Below, piece by piece: positions 28,154 to 37,356 of a stretch of DNA of 64,000 nucleotides. Every line of letters begins with the position of its first letter. Within the stretch, counting starts at the first letter, position 1. A program made the translations under genes and the position numbers. The notes beneath the pieces were generated by a model that had not been told where the DNA came from, did no database searches, and was given only the letters and a program-made list of their open reading frames with translations. Source of the stretch: Pigmentiphaga kullae (GTDB lineage: Bacteria; Pseudomonadota; Gammaproteobacteria; Burkholderiales; Burkholderiaceae_B); contig NZ_SGXC01000001.1 of assembly GCF_004216695.1 (NCBI RefSeq), forward strand, positions 620,001-684,000. Reading direction: 5' to 3'.

Positions 28154-29248
28154 CTACGTGCCGGTCGGCGCAGCCGGTTTGACCCAGGGCCGCGCATTGC
28201 CTTCATAGACGGAGGACCCCAGCCGAAAATGCTGGGCCTCGTCGAAAGTGTAGACCACGGGCACGTCCGGGCTGTAGAGGCGGCCCGCCGCCGGCAACGG
28301 ACCATTGCGCGCCACCTGCGAATGCAGCGGGCGCCCCAGGATCCCGGACAGGCGCACCGAGGCCTCGACCAGGCGATCCAGATCCACGCCCGCGTCCACG
28401 CCAAGCACTTGCAGCAGTTGGACGAAGTCCTCGGTGGGAATCATGCCGGTCGCCTGGCCATTGCCACAGTACGGGCACCCGCCTATCCCGCCCAACGCGG
28501 TGTCGGCCACCAGCGTATCGCCGGCCTCCAGCAGCTTGAGCGCCTCGTACATGGACAGCATCGCCATGCCCCGGGCATTGTGCAGGTGAAGATGGAAGAC
28601 ATCGATGGTCGGAAAGCGCCGCTTGATCGCCTCCAGGTCGCCGGCCACCTCCAGCGGCGTGTTCCATGCCATGGGATCGGCCAGGTCCACGCGCTTGACT
28701 TCGATGCCCGCCTCGTTCCAGGCATCGACCTGGCGCTGGAGGGTGTCCAGGCGCGCCGCCTGCGTGAACTTGCCGCTCCAGTTCGAGCCCCAGCCGGCGC
28801 TCAGGCCCACGGCGGCCTGCGTCACGCCGGACGCGCGGGCCTTCTCGACCGGCGCGCGCCATATCCGTTCCTGCCCTTCCATGGTCTGGTTGGTATTGCG
28901 CAACAGGAACGTCTCGCACATGTGCAGATGGGTCGCCGGCAGCGGCTCCAGGCTCAGCGGCGGCGCATGCCGCCTGCGGTCCTCGCGGCCTCGCTCGTTC
29001 AGCGCCAGCGCGAAGAACTCCACGCCCGGCACCGGCTGCAGCCGCTCGACCAGGCGCAGCGTGTCGCCCATCTGCGGGCTCCACCTGGGATTGACGAAAG
29101 CCCCCACGACCAGGCGCCGTATGCCGGCGCCGACCAGCATCTCCAATATCTCCAGCTTCTCGTCCACGGTCACGCCTTCGCGCTCTATCTGCAATCCGTC
29201 GCGCAGCGTCTCGTCGGTGATCAATACCTTGGGCCATGCGGTCTTCAT
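28154..29248 (-). CDS. HMG-CoA-lyase-like TIM-barrel enzyme (364 aa)
   Basis: The DRE-TIM metallolyase signature is seen at the start (LITDETLRDGLQIEREG), with the metal-site H-x-H (FHLHLHNARGM, residues about 215–225) and the C-terminal G-x-G-G-C-P-Y (GIGGCPYCGNGQ). At 364 residues it is longer than classical HMG-CoA lyase (about 300), with an extra C-terminal segment of about 60 residues. A lyase acting on a 3-hydroxy-3-methylacyl-CoA or a related thioester is plausible given the neighbouring CoA transferase and enoyl-CoA hydratase. The precise substrate is not known. Confidence 0.82.
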   Translation of the reverse strand: MKTAWPKVLITDETLRDGLQIEREGVTVDEKLEILEMLVGAGIRRLVVGAFVNPRWSPQMGDTLRLVERLQPVPGVEFFALALNERGREDRRRHAPPLSLEPLPATHLHMCETFLLRNTNQTMEGQERIWRAPVEKARASGVTQAAVGLSAGWGSNWSGKFTQAARLDTLQRQVDAWNEAGIEVKRVDLADPMAWNTPLEVAGDLEAIKRRFPTIDVFHLHLHNARGMAMLSMYEALKLLEAGDTLVADTALGGIGGCPYCGNGQATGMIPTEDFVQLLQVLGVDAGVDLDRLVEASVRLSGILGRPLHSQVARNGPLPAAGRLYSPDVPVVYTFDEAQHFRLGSSVYEGNARPWVKPAAPTGT

Positions 29249-29257
29249 CGTTCGCTC

Positions 29258-30058
29258 CTATCGATTGCGCCATACCGGCTTGCGCTTCTCCAGGCGCGCG
29301 CGTATGCCTTCCTTGCGGTCTTCGCTCAGGTAGGGATTGGCGCCCGGGTCCTGACGCAGTGCCGCCGCCACAGGCAGCTCCAGCCCACGCAGGGCCACGG
29401 CTTTCACGCGCCGTACCGAGATGGGCGCGTTGCCGGCGATCCTGCCCGCCAGCTCGAGCGCCGCCGGCAACACCTGCGCCGCGTCCACCACACGGTTCAG
29501 CAGGCCGATCCGATACGCCTCGGCTGCGTCAATGTATTCGCCGGTAAACAGCATCTCCAACGCGATGCCGGGCGCCACCCGCCGCGGCAGCAGCACCGAG
29601 CCGAAATTCGCCCCCATGCCTATCTTGGTCTCGGGCAGGCCGAAGCGCGCCCCGGGATGCGAGATGCGCAGGTCACAGGCCAGCGCCAGCTCGAAACCGC
29701 CGGCGACCGCGCTGGCGTTGAGCGCCGCGATGGTGGGTTTCTTCGCCTCGAGCACGACTTCGAACACATTGCGCTCCAGCCGATTCATGGGCGAGCGAAA
29801 ACGCGCGCCCGCCTCGTCGTTGCCGCGCATCTCCTTGAGATCGCCGCCGGCGCAGAACGCCGCGTCGCCGGTACCGGTCAGCACGACGACGCGCACCTCG
29901 TCGTCTTCCTCGGCATCCAGCATTGCTTCGATGATGGCCACCATCAGCGAACGCGACAAGGCGTTGCGGCGCTCGGGACGGTTCAATCTCAGCAGCCGTA
30001 CGTGATTGTCGGTCGATACCACCAGTTCCGCCTCGTCGGCGGCATGGGCGTGGCTCAT
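29258..30058 (-). CDS. Enoyl-CoA hydratase/isomerase family protein (266 aa)
   Basis: The crotonase fold is clear. The oxyanion-hole segments FCAGGDLKEM (about residues 70–79) and AVAGGFELALACD are intact, and the catalytic-region loop reads LPETKIGMGANFG. Its role would be to hydrate or isomerise an acyl-CoA made by the adjacent CoA transferase. It overlaps the CoA-transferase stop by 4 bp (ATGA) and lies 9 bp before the lyase gene, so the three are tightly coupled. No specific substrate can be named. Confidence 0.92.
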   Translation of the reverse strand: MSHAHAADEAELVVSTDNHVRLLRLNRPERRNALSRSLMVAIIEAMLDAEEDDEVRVVVLTGTGDAAFCAGGDLKEMRGNDEAGARFRSPMNRLERNVFEVVLEAKKPTIAALNASAVAGGFELALACDLRISHPGARFGLPETKIGMGANFGSVLLPRRVAPGIALEMLFTGEYIDAAEAYRIGLLNRVVDAAQVLPAALELAGRIAGNAPISVRRVKAVALRGLELPVAAALRQDPGANPYLSEDRKEGIRARLEKRKPVWRNR

Positions 30059-31290
30059 TGTCTTTCCTCCGGCTTGACGCCATGAACGATGCGATCGCGC
30101 AAGGCCGCATCGATCTCATCCTGGCCGAAGCCGCATTCACGCAATACCTCGATGGTGTCCTCGCCCAGCCGCGGCGCGGGCCGGGTCTGCGGCCGGTTGC
30201 CGCCGGAGAAGGCATTGGGCAGGCCGATCTGCCGGATCGCACCCTCGCTGGGATGATCCACGCGCGACACGAAACCGGCATCCTCCAGATGCGGATCGTC
30301 GAGCAGGCTTTCCAGTGTGTTGTAGCGCATGGCCGGCACGTCGATGCGCTCGAGGATCTCCAGCCACTCGGCCGACGTCCGGCCTCTCAGCGCGCTGGCG
30401 CGCAGGGCGTAGTAGTCCAGGCTGTTGGCCGTGCGCGCAGCCACGCTGCAAAAACGGGGGTCTGTCTTCAGTTCCGGCCGCCCGATGGCCTCGAAGAAGG
30501 CGAAGGCCTGGGCATCGGTATTGGGGGAAATGGCGATGTAGCCGTCCTTGGTCGGCACCGGACGATTGTCGGCATTCAGAATGCGCGCGTCGCCGACCGG
30601 ACCGATGGGCGGATCGAAAGTCAGATTGCCCATGTGCTCGCGCATGACGAAGGCCGCCATGGTCTCGAACATCGGCACTTCGATGGACTCGCCCACGCCG
30701 GTACGCGTGCGCCGGTACAGCGCGAAACCGATGGCCTGCGCGGCGATCTGGCCGGTGATGTGGTCGGTCATGACGAAGGGCACGAAACGGGGTTCGCCAC
30801 CCGAAGCCTGGAAGGCCCCGGCCACGCCGGACGCGCTCTGGATGACCGTATCGTAGGCGGGACGGCCCGCATAGCGCCCCTTGCGGCCGAAGGCCAGCAC
30901 CAGGCAATGGATCAGCCGGGGGTTGACCGCGCGCAGCGACTCCCAGTCCAGCCCCAGCTTGTCCAACGCACTGGTCCGCATGTTGGTGACGAATACGTCG
31001 GCGCCTTCCAGCAGGCGCCGCAGCACCGCCCGGCCGCCTTCGGTCTTCAGGTCGATGCAGACCGAACGCTTGTTGCGGTTGAAGTTCATGAACTTGCCGG
31101 TCATGCCCCGATGGCGCGCGCCGCCGCCGAGCTGGCGCATCAGGTCGCCGTCCGGCGCCTCGACCTTGATGACCTCCGCGCCGTGATCGGCCAGCGCCAG
31201 CGTGCAGGCCGGCCCCACCACGACGGTCGACAGGTCGACCACCCGCACGCCGGCGAGCGGCCCCTGTTCAGCGGTTCTTGTTGCGTCCAT
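30055..31290 (-). CDS. CaiB/BaiF (family III) CoA transferase (411 aa)
   Basis: The start PLAGVRVVDLSTVVVGPACTLALADHGAEVIKVE and the body FMNFNRNKRSVCIDLKTEGGRAVLRRLL are diagnostic of the class. The catalytic Asp is expected in GRPAYDTVIQSASGV near residue 150. The enzyme would move CoA between two carboxylic acids, activating the imported substrate. It lies 6 bp after the receptor gene and overlaps the hydratase start, which ties substrate capture to activation. Confidence 0.92.
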   Translation of the reverse strand: MDATRTAEQGPLAGVRVVDLSTVVVGPACTLALADHGAEVIKVEAPDGDLMRQLGGGARHRGMTGKFMNFNRNKRSVCIDLKTEGGRAVLRRLLEGADVFVTNMRTSALDKLGLDWESLRAVNPRLIHCLVLAFGRKGRYAGRPAYDTVIQSASGVAGAFQASGGEPRFVPFVMTDHITGQIAAQAIGFALYRRTRTGVGESIEVPMFETMAAFVMREHMGNLTFDPPIGPVGDARILNADNRPVPTKDGYIAISPNTDAQAFAFFEAIGRPELKTDPRFCSVAARTANSLDYYALRASALRGRTSAEWLEILERIDVPAMRYNTLESLLDDPHLEDAGFVSRVDHPSEGAIRQIGLPNAFSGGNRPQTRPAPRLGEDTIEVLRECGFGQDEIDAALRDRIVHGVKPEERQ

Positions 31291-31296
31291 GATTTC

Positions 31297-32271
31297 CTAT
31301 TCCTGCTTGATGCCGATCTGGCGTACCAGTTCACCCGATTTCTTGATGTCCGCCAAGAGGAAGCGATTGAATTCGGCGGGCGTATTGCCGACCACCTCCG
31401 AGCCGTCGGACGTCAGGCGCGCGCGCACGTCGGGATTTTTGAGCACCTGGGCAATGCCGCGGGCGATCTTCTCGAGGATGGCGGGCGGCGTCTTGGCGGG
31501 AGCCACCACGCCGAACCAGTTGAAGAACTCGTAATCCTTGATGCCGAGCTCCTGCATGGTCGGCACCTCGGGAAGCATGGGCGTGCGCCGCGTGCTGGTG
31601 ATTGCGATCGGACGCAGCTTGCCGGCCTGCATCAGCTCCCTGGCGGTGACCTGCGCCACGAACGCGAAATCGACATCGCCGGCGGCCACCGCCGCCGCGG
31701 CCGGCGCGGCGCCGCGATAGGGCACGTGCACGGCGGGCATGTGGGCCGCCAGCCGCAACATCTCGGCGGTCAGGTGGCCGCCGCTGCCCACTCCCGCCGA
31801 TCCGTAGTTCAGCGATCGCTTGCGCGACAGTCGGGCCAGGTCATCGATGCTGGAAAGCGTGGACGAAGCACCCACCACCAGGGTCAAAGGCGAGGTCACC
31901 ACCATGGAAACGCCGGCCACGTCCTTGTTGGCATCGTAGGGCAGGTCCTTGTAAAGGCTGGGAGCCAGCGTGTATGACGTATAGACGAACTGCAGCGTGT
32001 AGCCGTCGGCCGCTGAGTTCAGCATGGCGCTGGTGGCCACGATGCCGCTGGCGCCGGTGCGGTTCTCGACCACCACGTTCTGGCCCAGCACCTTGCTTAG
32101 CGGTTCGGCAATGATGCGCGCATAGGTATCGGTCGACGCCCCGGGCGGCGAGCCCACCAGCAGGCGCAGCGGCCGCGAAGGGAAATCCGCCGCCGCATCG
32201 GCCGCCACCGCCGCACTGCCAAGCGTAAGCGAGAGTCCCGCCAGCATGGCGCCCAGCGTTCGTATCAGCAT
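31297..32271 (-). CDS. Bug/TctC-family periplasmic receptor (324 aa)
   Basis: The signal peptide MLIRTLGAMLAGLSLTLGSAAVAA is followed by FPSRPLRLLVGSPPGASTDT. The family elements VVENRTGASGIVATSAM, LNYGSAGVGSGGHLTAEM and VPYRGAAPAAAAVAAGDVDFA are present. It is first in the leftward operon, before the CoA transferase, and is divergent from the TPP-enzyme operon, which has its own receptor at 34104. The start ATG 32271 is preferred over an upstream one because it leaves a proper signal peptide. Confidence 0.92.
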   Translation of the reverse strand: MLIRTLGAMLAGLSLTLGSAAVAADAAADFPSRPLRLLVGSPPGASTDTYARIIAEPLSKVLGQNVVVENRTGASGIVATSAMLNSAADGYTLQFVYTSYTLAPSLYKDLPYDANKDVAGVSMVVTSPLTLVVGASSTLSSIDDLARLSRKRSLNYGSAGVGSGGHLTAEMLRLAAHMPAVHVPYRGAAPAAAAVAAGDVDFAFVAQVTARELMQAGKLRPIAITSTRRTPMLPEVPTMQELGIKDYEFFNWFGVVAPAKTPPAILEKIARGIAQVLKNPDVRARLTSDGSEVVGNTPAEFNRFLLADIKKSGELVRQIGIKQE

Positions 32272-32381
32272 GTGTGTCTCCTGTCGTCTGGTTTTGTCGC
32301 GGCCACGTAGCGCCGCTGCCTGGAGCGGATCATAAGAACCCCCCGTCCGCGTGGACAACGAAAAACCGCCTCGCGCGCCTC

Positions 32382-32401
32382 GAAATCACATATGTGATTT
32401 C
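32382..32401. promoter_or_regulatory. 20-bp perfect palindrome in the divergent catabolic promoter
   Basis: GAAATCACATATGTGATTTC reads the same on both strands, without mismatch or spacer. It lies 111 bp upstream of the receptor gene (32271) and 82 bp before the TPP-enzyme gene (32483). This is the place for an operator serving both operons. The IclR protein at 27320 is the nearest regulator. Confidence 0.72.
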
Positions 32402-32482
32402 ATTCGATGCGTTGCATCAAACCCGACCGTGGCGGCGGCTTGCGATCTACAGTCCCCCTCTCGACTGTCCGACCGCCCGACC

Positions 32483-34057
32483 ATGACCCACCATTCCGCC
32501 CTTTCCGGCGCCGACGTCCTGTGCGACACACTGCTCGATCACGGCATCGACACCTGCTTCGCCAATCCCGGCACGTCCGAAATGCATTTCGTCGCCGCCC
32601 TCGACCGCAAGCCAGCCATGCGCTGTGTGCTGGGCCTGTTCGAGGGTGTCGTCACCGGCGCCGCCGACGGCTACGCCCGCATGGCCGACAAACCGGCGGC
32701 CACCTTGCTCCACCTGGGGCCGGGACTGGCGAATGGCCTGGCCAACCTGCACAACGCGCGGCGGGCCGGCTCTCCGGTCGTCAACATCGTCGGCGACCAC
32801 GCACGCCACCATCTGCCTTACGACGCGCCGCTCACGTCGGACATCGAAACGCTGGCTCGCCCTATGTCGGCGTGGGTCCGCACCATTCCCGACCCGTCCC
32901 ACATCCAGTCCGATACCGCCACGGCCGTCGCGGTCGCGCGCGGCAAGCCGGGACGCATCGCCACACTGATCCTGCCCGCCGACGTCGCGTGGTCGGATTC
33001 CGCCGGCGGCGGGCACGCGGCCGCGCCCCTCGACACGCCAGGCCTGCCCTCACCCGAGACCATGCGCAAAGTGGTCGAGCGGCTGCGCAATGGCAGGCGC
33101 ACCGTGCTGATGCTGGGAGGCGGGGCACTGCGTGCAGCGCCGCTCGCCACGGCCAGCCGCGTTGCCCAAGGCTGCGGCGCACGTCTGCTCGCACCGCAGT
33201 CCAACGGCCGCATGGAACGCGGCGCCGGCCGGGTCGCGGTGAACAGGGTGCCCTTCAGTGTCGATTCGGCGCTGCGAAGCCTGGCCGACGCCGAACAGCT
33301 CATCCTGGTCGGCGCGCGACCCCCGGTGGCTTTCTTCGCCTATCCCGGCAAACCCGGCAGCCTGCTTCCCGCCGGCTGCGAAGTCGTCGAACTGGCGGCC
33401 GAGGGTGAAGATCCCGTGGCCACGCTCGACTGGCTGGCGGACGAACTGGGCTCGAGCGCTGCGCCGCTGCCCCTGCTTGAAGCACCGGGCGCCGGCCCCC
33501 TGCCGTCCGGCGGCCTGACGCCCGCCTCCCTCATCACCGCCCTGGGGCGTCTGATGCCCGAGCACGCGGTCCTGTGCGACGAATCCGTGTCATCGGGGCG
33601 CGACCTGTTCGAACAGACTCGCGGAGCCGCGCCCCACGACTACCTCCAGATTACGGGCGGCGCCATCGGCTCCGGGCTGCCCATGGCAACGGGAGCGGCC
33701 ATCGCGTGCCCCGATCGCCGCATCGTCTGCCTGCAGGCCGACGGCAGCGGCATGTACACGCTGCAGGCCCTGTGGACCCAGGCGCGCGAGCGCCTGGACG
33801 TCGTCACCATCATCCTGTCCAACCGCCGCTACGCCATCCTTCACGCCGAACTGAAGAACGTCGGTGCCGGGGCGGCGGGCGAGAACGCCCGGCGCATGCT
33901 GGACCTGGACGACCCCGCGCTCGATTGGGTCGCCATGGCACGCGGCATGGGCGTGGAGGGCGTGGCGGTGCACACGGTCGAATCGTTCGCCGGCGCGTTG
34001 CGCTCGGCGCTTGCCCGCAGCGGCCCGTTCCTGATCGAAGCCAGGCTCCAGACCTGA
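32483..34057 (+). CDS. Thiamine-pyrophosphate enzyme, acetolactate-synthase-large-subunit-like (524 aa)
   Basis: All three domains are present. The N-terminal PYR domain has the catalytic Glu54 in LGLFEGVVTGAADGYARM. A central domain follows, then a C-terminal PP domain with the TPP signature (VCLQADGSGMYTLQAL … SNRRYAILHAEL). The family includes decarboxylases, carboligases and benzoylformate decarboxylase-like enzymes that act on 2-keto acids. It is first in the rightward operon. The short start ATG 32483 fits the family; the longer frame from 32351 runs through the palindrome and is rejected. The substrate is unknown. Confidence 0.88.
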   Translation: MTHHSALSGADVLCDTLLDHGIDTCFANPGTSEMHFVAALDRKPAMRCVLGLFEGVVTGAADGYARMADKPAATLLHLGPGLANGLANLHNARRAGSPVVNIVGDHARHHLPYDAPLTSDIETLARPMSAWVRTIPDPSHIQSDTATAVAVARGKPGRIATLILPADVAWSDSAGGGHAAAPLDTPGLPSPETMRKVVERLRNGRRTVLMLGGGALRAAPLATASRVAQGCGARLLAPQSNGRMERGAGRVAVNRVPFSVDSALRSLADAEQLILVGARPPVAFFAYPGKPGSLLPAGCEVVELAAEGEDPVATLDWLADELGSSAAPLPLLEAPGAGPLPSGGLTPASLITALGRLMPEHAVLCDESVSSGRDLFEQTRGAAPHDYLQITGGAIGSGLPMATGAAIACPDRRIVCLQADGSGMYTLQALWTQARERLDVVTIILSNRRYAILHAELKNVGAGAAGENARRMLDLDDPALDWVAMARGMGVEGVAVHTVESFAGALRSALARSGPFLIEARLQT

Positions 34058-34103
34058 GCACCGCCCGTCATTGCCCACCTTGAGGAATCCCACAGGAGAC
34101 ACC

Positions 34104-35084
34104 ATGCACCGCTACCCCCGATCGCCCATCCCACGGCGCGCAGCCACGCTGCTGGCCGTCCTCGCCCTGCCCATCGTTGCGTTCGCCCAGGGCTCCTATC
34201 CGACCAAGCCGGTGCAGATCATCGTCTCGTGGGCGGCCGGCGGCAGCATCGACACCATGGCACGGGGCTTCGCACGCGCCATGAGCCAGGAGCTGGGCCA
34301 GCCCGTCGTGGTCGAGAACCGCGACGGCGCTTCCGGCATGATAGGCACGGCCGCCACCGTGTCCGCGCCGCCGGATGGCTACGTGCTGAACTTCGGTCCG
34401 ATCACACCGATCACCAACGCCCTGCACCTGATGAGCAAACCGGCCTACGGCGTGGATTCGCTCGAGTACGTCTGCCAGGTTTTCGAGAACCGCTTCGCCA
34501 TCGCCGTCCCGCAGAACTCCCCCTACAAGACCCTGCAAGACCTATACGCCGCCATCCAGGCCTCGCCAGGCAAGCTGAGCTACGGCCACCTGGGCGTGGG
34601 CAGCATCACGCACCTGTCCCTGGAAACGGCCATCCAGGGTCGTAATTTCTCCGTCACCGGCGTTCCCTACCGGGGCGAGACTCCGATGTTCCTCGACTTG
34701 CAGACCGCGCGGCTGGATTTTGGCATCGTCACTGTGGGCAACACGCTGGCGACCTCCCGGCCGGTACGCATGCTGGCCATCATCAGCGATCGCCGCCACC
34801 CCGAGATGCCCGGCGTGCCGACGCTCAAAGAACTGGGGCTGCCTTCGCTGCAGCCCGCGCTGGTCGGACTGATGGCGCCCAAGGGCACGCCCGCGGCCGT
34901 CCTGACGAAGCTCGAAGGCGCATGCAAGAAGGCGGTGGAAACGGACGTCATGCAAGCGGCGGTCAAGATGCTGCGCGACGAGATCGTCTACAAGGACCGC
35001 AAGGCCTTCACCGCCAGCGTGATGCGCGACTACGAGGAAAAAGGCGCACTGGTCAAGCGGCTCGCCATCCCGCCGCAGAACTGA
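34104..35084 (+). CDS. Bug/TctC-family periplasmic receptor (326 aa)
   Basis: The signal region MHRYPRSPIPRRAATLLAVLALPIVAFA precedes GSYPTKPVQIIVSWAAGG. The fold landmarks VVENRDGASGMIGTAA, LSYGHLGVGSITHLSLE and VPYRGETPMFLDLQTARLD are present. The usual PFPPGG is SWAAGG here, a modest departure. A strong CAGGAG precedes ATG 34104. It follows the TPP gene by 46 bp and precedes the DUF6282 gene by 55 bp. This operon thus has its own receptor besides the one on the divergent side. Confidence 0.92.
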   Translation: MHRYPRSPIPRRAATLLAVLALPIVAFAQGSYPTKPVQIIVSWAAGGSIDTMARGFARAMSQELGQPVVVENRDGASGMIGTAATVSAPPDGYVLNFGPITPITNALHLMSKPAYGVDSLEYVCQVFENRFAIAVPQNSPYKTLQDLYAAIQASPGKLSYGHLGVGSITHLSLETAIQGRNFSVTGVPYRGETPMFLDLQTARLDFGIVTVGNTLATSRPVRMLAIISDRRHPEMPGVPTLKELGLPSLQPALVGLMAPKGTPAAVLTKLEGACKKAVETDVMQAAVKMLRDEIVYKDRKAFTASVMRDYEEKGALVKRLAIPPQN

Positions 35085-35139
35085 CGGCACGCTGGCCGCG
35101 GCTCGGCGCCCCGCCTTCATCACGAACCAGGAGACAAAC

Positions 35140-36105
35140 ATGACCGACGCTTCCACTCTGCACGGCCGCTACGTGCAAGGCCCGTTCGACCTCACCGACT
35201 GCGTGGACCTGCACGTGCATTCGGCGCCCTGCCTGTTCCCCCGGTTGGGGGACGACCTGGACATGGCCCGGCGGGCGCGCGATGCCGGCATGCGCGCCAT
35301 CGCGCTCAAGAGCCATCACGAGAACACGGTTTCCCGCGCCTATCACGCACAGACGGCGGTGCCCGGCCTGCAAGTGATCGGCGGCGTCACGCTCAACCAA
35401 TGCGTGGGCGGCGTCAACCCGGCCGCCGTCGAAGCCGCCTTCATGCTGGGCGGCCGCATCGTCTGGGGGCCGACCGGCCACGCCTGCTACCACGGCACCA
35501 TTACCGGCGAGTTCGGCAAATGGGGCGTACCCGGCATGGTGCTGCCCGGCAGCGAACGCGGCGGCGTCACCGTGCTCGATGCCGACGGCCGGCTCACGCC
35601 GGAAATCCTCGAGATCCTGGACCTGGTCAAGCAGTACGACGCGCTGTTCTGCACCGCCCACCTCAGCCCCGAGGAAATCTCGCTCATCGTCGACCGCTGC
35701 GCGCAGATCGGCGCGCGCGTGCTGGTCAACCATATCTACTACTTCCCGCGCGTCGACATCGAGTACGCCGAAGACATCACCCGCCGCGGCGCCTATATCG
35801 AGCTGTGCTCGACCTTGCTCATCCCCTCGCGGCACCGCAAGGAACTGCGCTACGACTACGAGCTGATGGCCGAGACCATCAAGCGCGTGGGCGCCGCGCG
35901 CTGCGTCATGTCCACCGACGGCGGCGGCATGATCTCGGGCCTGTTCCCCGACGAGCAGTTCCGCATGTTCGGCCAGCGCCTGCAGGGCTACGACGTGCCC
36001 TTGGCCGGCATCTACCGCATGATGCGCGATAACCCCACCGAACTCGCGGCGCTGGGACAGGACCGGTCGCCGCTCGGGCCACCGGCGCGCGGGGAAGCGG
36101 CATGA
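35140..36105 (+). CDS. DUF6282-type metal-dependent hydrolase (321 aa)
   Basis: The protein resembles amidohydrolase/PHP-like metalloenzymes annotated as DUF6282. An H-x-H pair stands at the first strand ([16 protein letters not shown], residues about 23–38), and [23 protein letters not shown] and STDGGG mark the later metal ligands. No biochemical role is known to me for this family. It is translationally coupled (4-bp ATGA overlap) to a CobW-type GTPase, which suggests that a metal is delivered to it. CCAGGAG precedes ATG 35140. Confidence 0.8.
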   Translation: MTDASTLHGRYVQGPFDLTDCVDLHVHSAPCLFPRLGDDLDMARRARDAGMRAIALKSHHENTVSRAYHAQTAVPGLQVIGGVTLNQCVGGVNPAAVEAAFMLGGRIVWGPTGHACYHGTITGEFGKWGVPGMVLPGSERGGVTVLDADGRLTPEILEILDLVKQYDALFCTAHLSPEEISLIVDRCAQIGARVLVNHIYYFPRVDIEYAEDITRRGAYIELCSTLLIPSRHRKELRYDYELMAETIKRVGAARCVMSTDGGGMISGLFPDEQFRMFGQRLQGYDVPLAGIYRMMRDNPTELAALGQDRSPLGPPARGEAA

Positions 36106-37193
36106 ACGCCCGGCAGCCCGGGGACGACGCCACACCCCGCACTCCCGTCACCGTATTGACGGGATTCCTCGGCTCGGGCAAGACCACGCTGCTCAATCGC
36201 ATCCTGACCGAGCGCCACGGCCAGCGCATCGCGGTCATCGAGAACGAGTTCGGACCGGAGAGCATAGATACCGATCTGCTCGTGCGCGAAGCCAGCGAAG
36301 AGATCGTCGAAATGAGCAACGGCTGCCTGTGCTGCTCGGTGCGCGGCGACCTGGCGCGCGTGCTGGAAGACCTCGCCCTGCGCCGTGCGCGGGGCGAACT
36401 GCGCTTCGACCGGGTCGTGATCGAGACCACGGGCATGGCCGATCCCGGACCCGTGGCGCAGACCATCTTTCTCGAACCCGGCGTGGCCGCCGTCTACCGG
36501 CTGGACGCCATCCTGACCGTGGTCGACGCCTGCCACGGCCTTCCCACGCTCGCCGCCCACCCCGAGGCGCGCGCCCAGGTCGGTTATGCCGACCGCCTGC
36601 TGGTTTCCAAGACGGATCTGGTCCAGGCCGCCGACCTGCCGGAACTGGCCGATGCGCTGGCGCGCATCAATCCGCGTGCCCCCATCTCGTGGATGCGGCA
36701 AGGCCGGACCCATCTCGACGAACTGCTGGACGTGGCCGCGTTCGATGCAGCCTCGGTCTTGCGCGAGCATGCCGCCGAGCTGGATACGCATGGAAACGAC
36801 CCTGGCCACGATCACGGCAGTTGCCCCCCTCATGGGCACGAGGCCGTGCATGCGCACAACACCGAACATACGCCCGACGTCGCCTCCTTCGCCTTCACCA
36901 CCGATCGTCCGTTCGACGCTGGCCGCCTGGAACAATTGCTGTCCGCCCTGGCCGAGGGACTGGGTACCGACCTCTACCGGTGCAAGGGCGTGCTGTGGGT
37001 GGAAGGGGAAGCGCGGCAGGTGGTCGTGCAGGCGGTCCAACTGACGATCGCCGTCGATCGGGGCGCGCCGTGGGGCACGACGCCCCGGCGCAGCAAACTC
37101 GTCTTCATCGGCCGCGACCTGCCGGCCGACGCGATACGCGACAGCCTGGCGCGTTGCTTGGAGGAAAGCGCCGATCAGCCCATCCCGGGCTGA
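36102..37193 (+). CDS. CobW/G3E-family GTPase, probable metallochaperone (363 aa)
   Basis: The P-loop [15 protein letters not shown] is at residues 21–35, the metal-binding C-x-C-C at 75–78 (NGCLCCSVR), and the base-recognition segment reads SKTDL. A histidine-rich loop (about residues 230–250) and a C-terminal CobW_C domain follow. G3E GTPases deliver metals such as Zn, Co or Fe to client enzymes in the cytoplasm. The stop–start overlap with the DUF6282 gene points to that enzyme as its client. It is the last gene of the rightward operon. Confidence 0.88.
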   Translation: MNARQPGDDATPRTPVTVLTGFLGSGKTTLLNRILTERHGQRIAVIENEFGPESIDTDLLVREASEEIVEMSNGCLCCSVRGDLARVLEDLALRRARGELRFDRVVIETTGMADPGPVAQTIFLEPGVAAVYRLDAILTVVDACHGLPTLAAHPEARAQVGYADRLLVSKTDLVQAADLPELADALARINPRAPISWMRQGRTHLDELLDVAAFDAASVLREHAAELDTHGNDPGHDHGSCPPHGHEAVHAHNTEHTPDVASFAFTTDRPFDAGRLEQLLSALAEGLGTDLYRCKGVLWVEGEARQVVVQAVQLTIAVDRGAPWGTTPRRSKLVFIGRDLPADAIRDSLARCLEESADQPIPG

Positions 37194-37356
37194 CGGCGCA
37201 TGGCCGCGTCTCGCTCGCCGGGACGTTGTAGCTGGCGCCGTACTTGTCGATCCTGATGCAAACAGCCGCATCGGCGCCAAAGAATTCGCGCCTCCCCCGA
37301 TTATGATCGGAAGATCCATGCACGGCCGCCCACGGCCCGCTCCAGGGAGACACTCC

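Noticed and set aside
27881-31977. Long rightward ORFs (over 600 codons) opposite the leftward catabolic operon
   Set aside because: Their residue composition is rich in Arg, His, Gly and Gln and no family pattern is seen; they are antisense shadows of GC-rich genes.
37194-37356. A possible gene remnant before the atypical SDR
   Set aside because: A short frame reads RIDKYGASYNVPAS, but no homology is recognised and it is too short to call a pseudogene.
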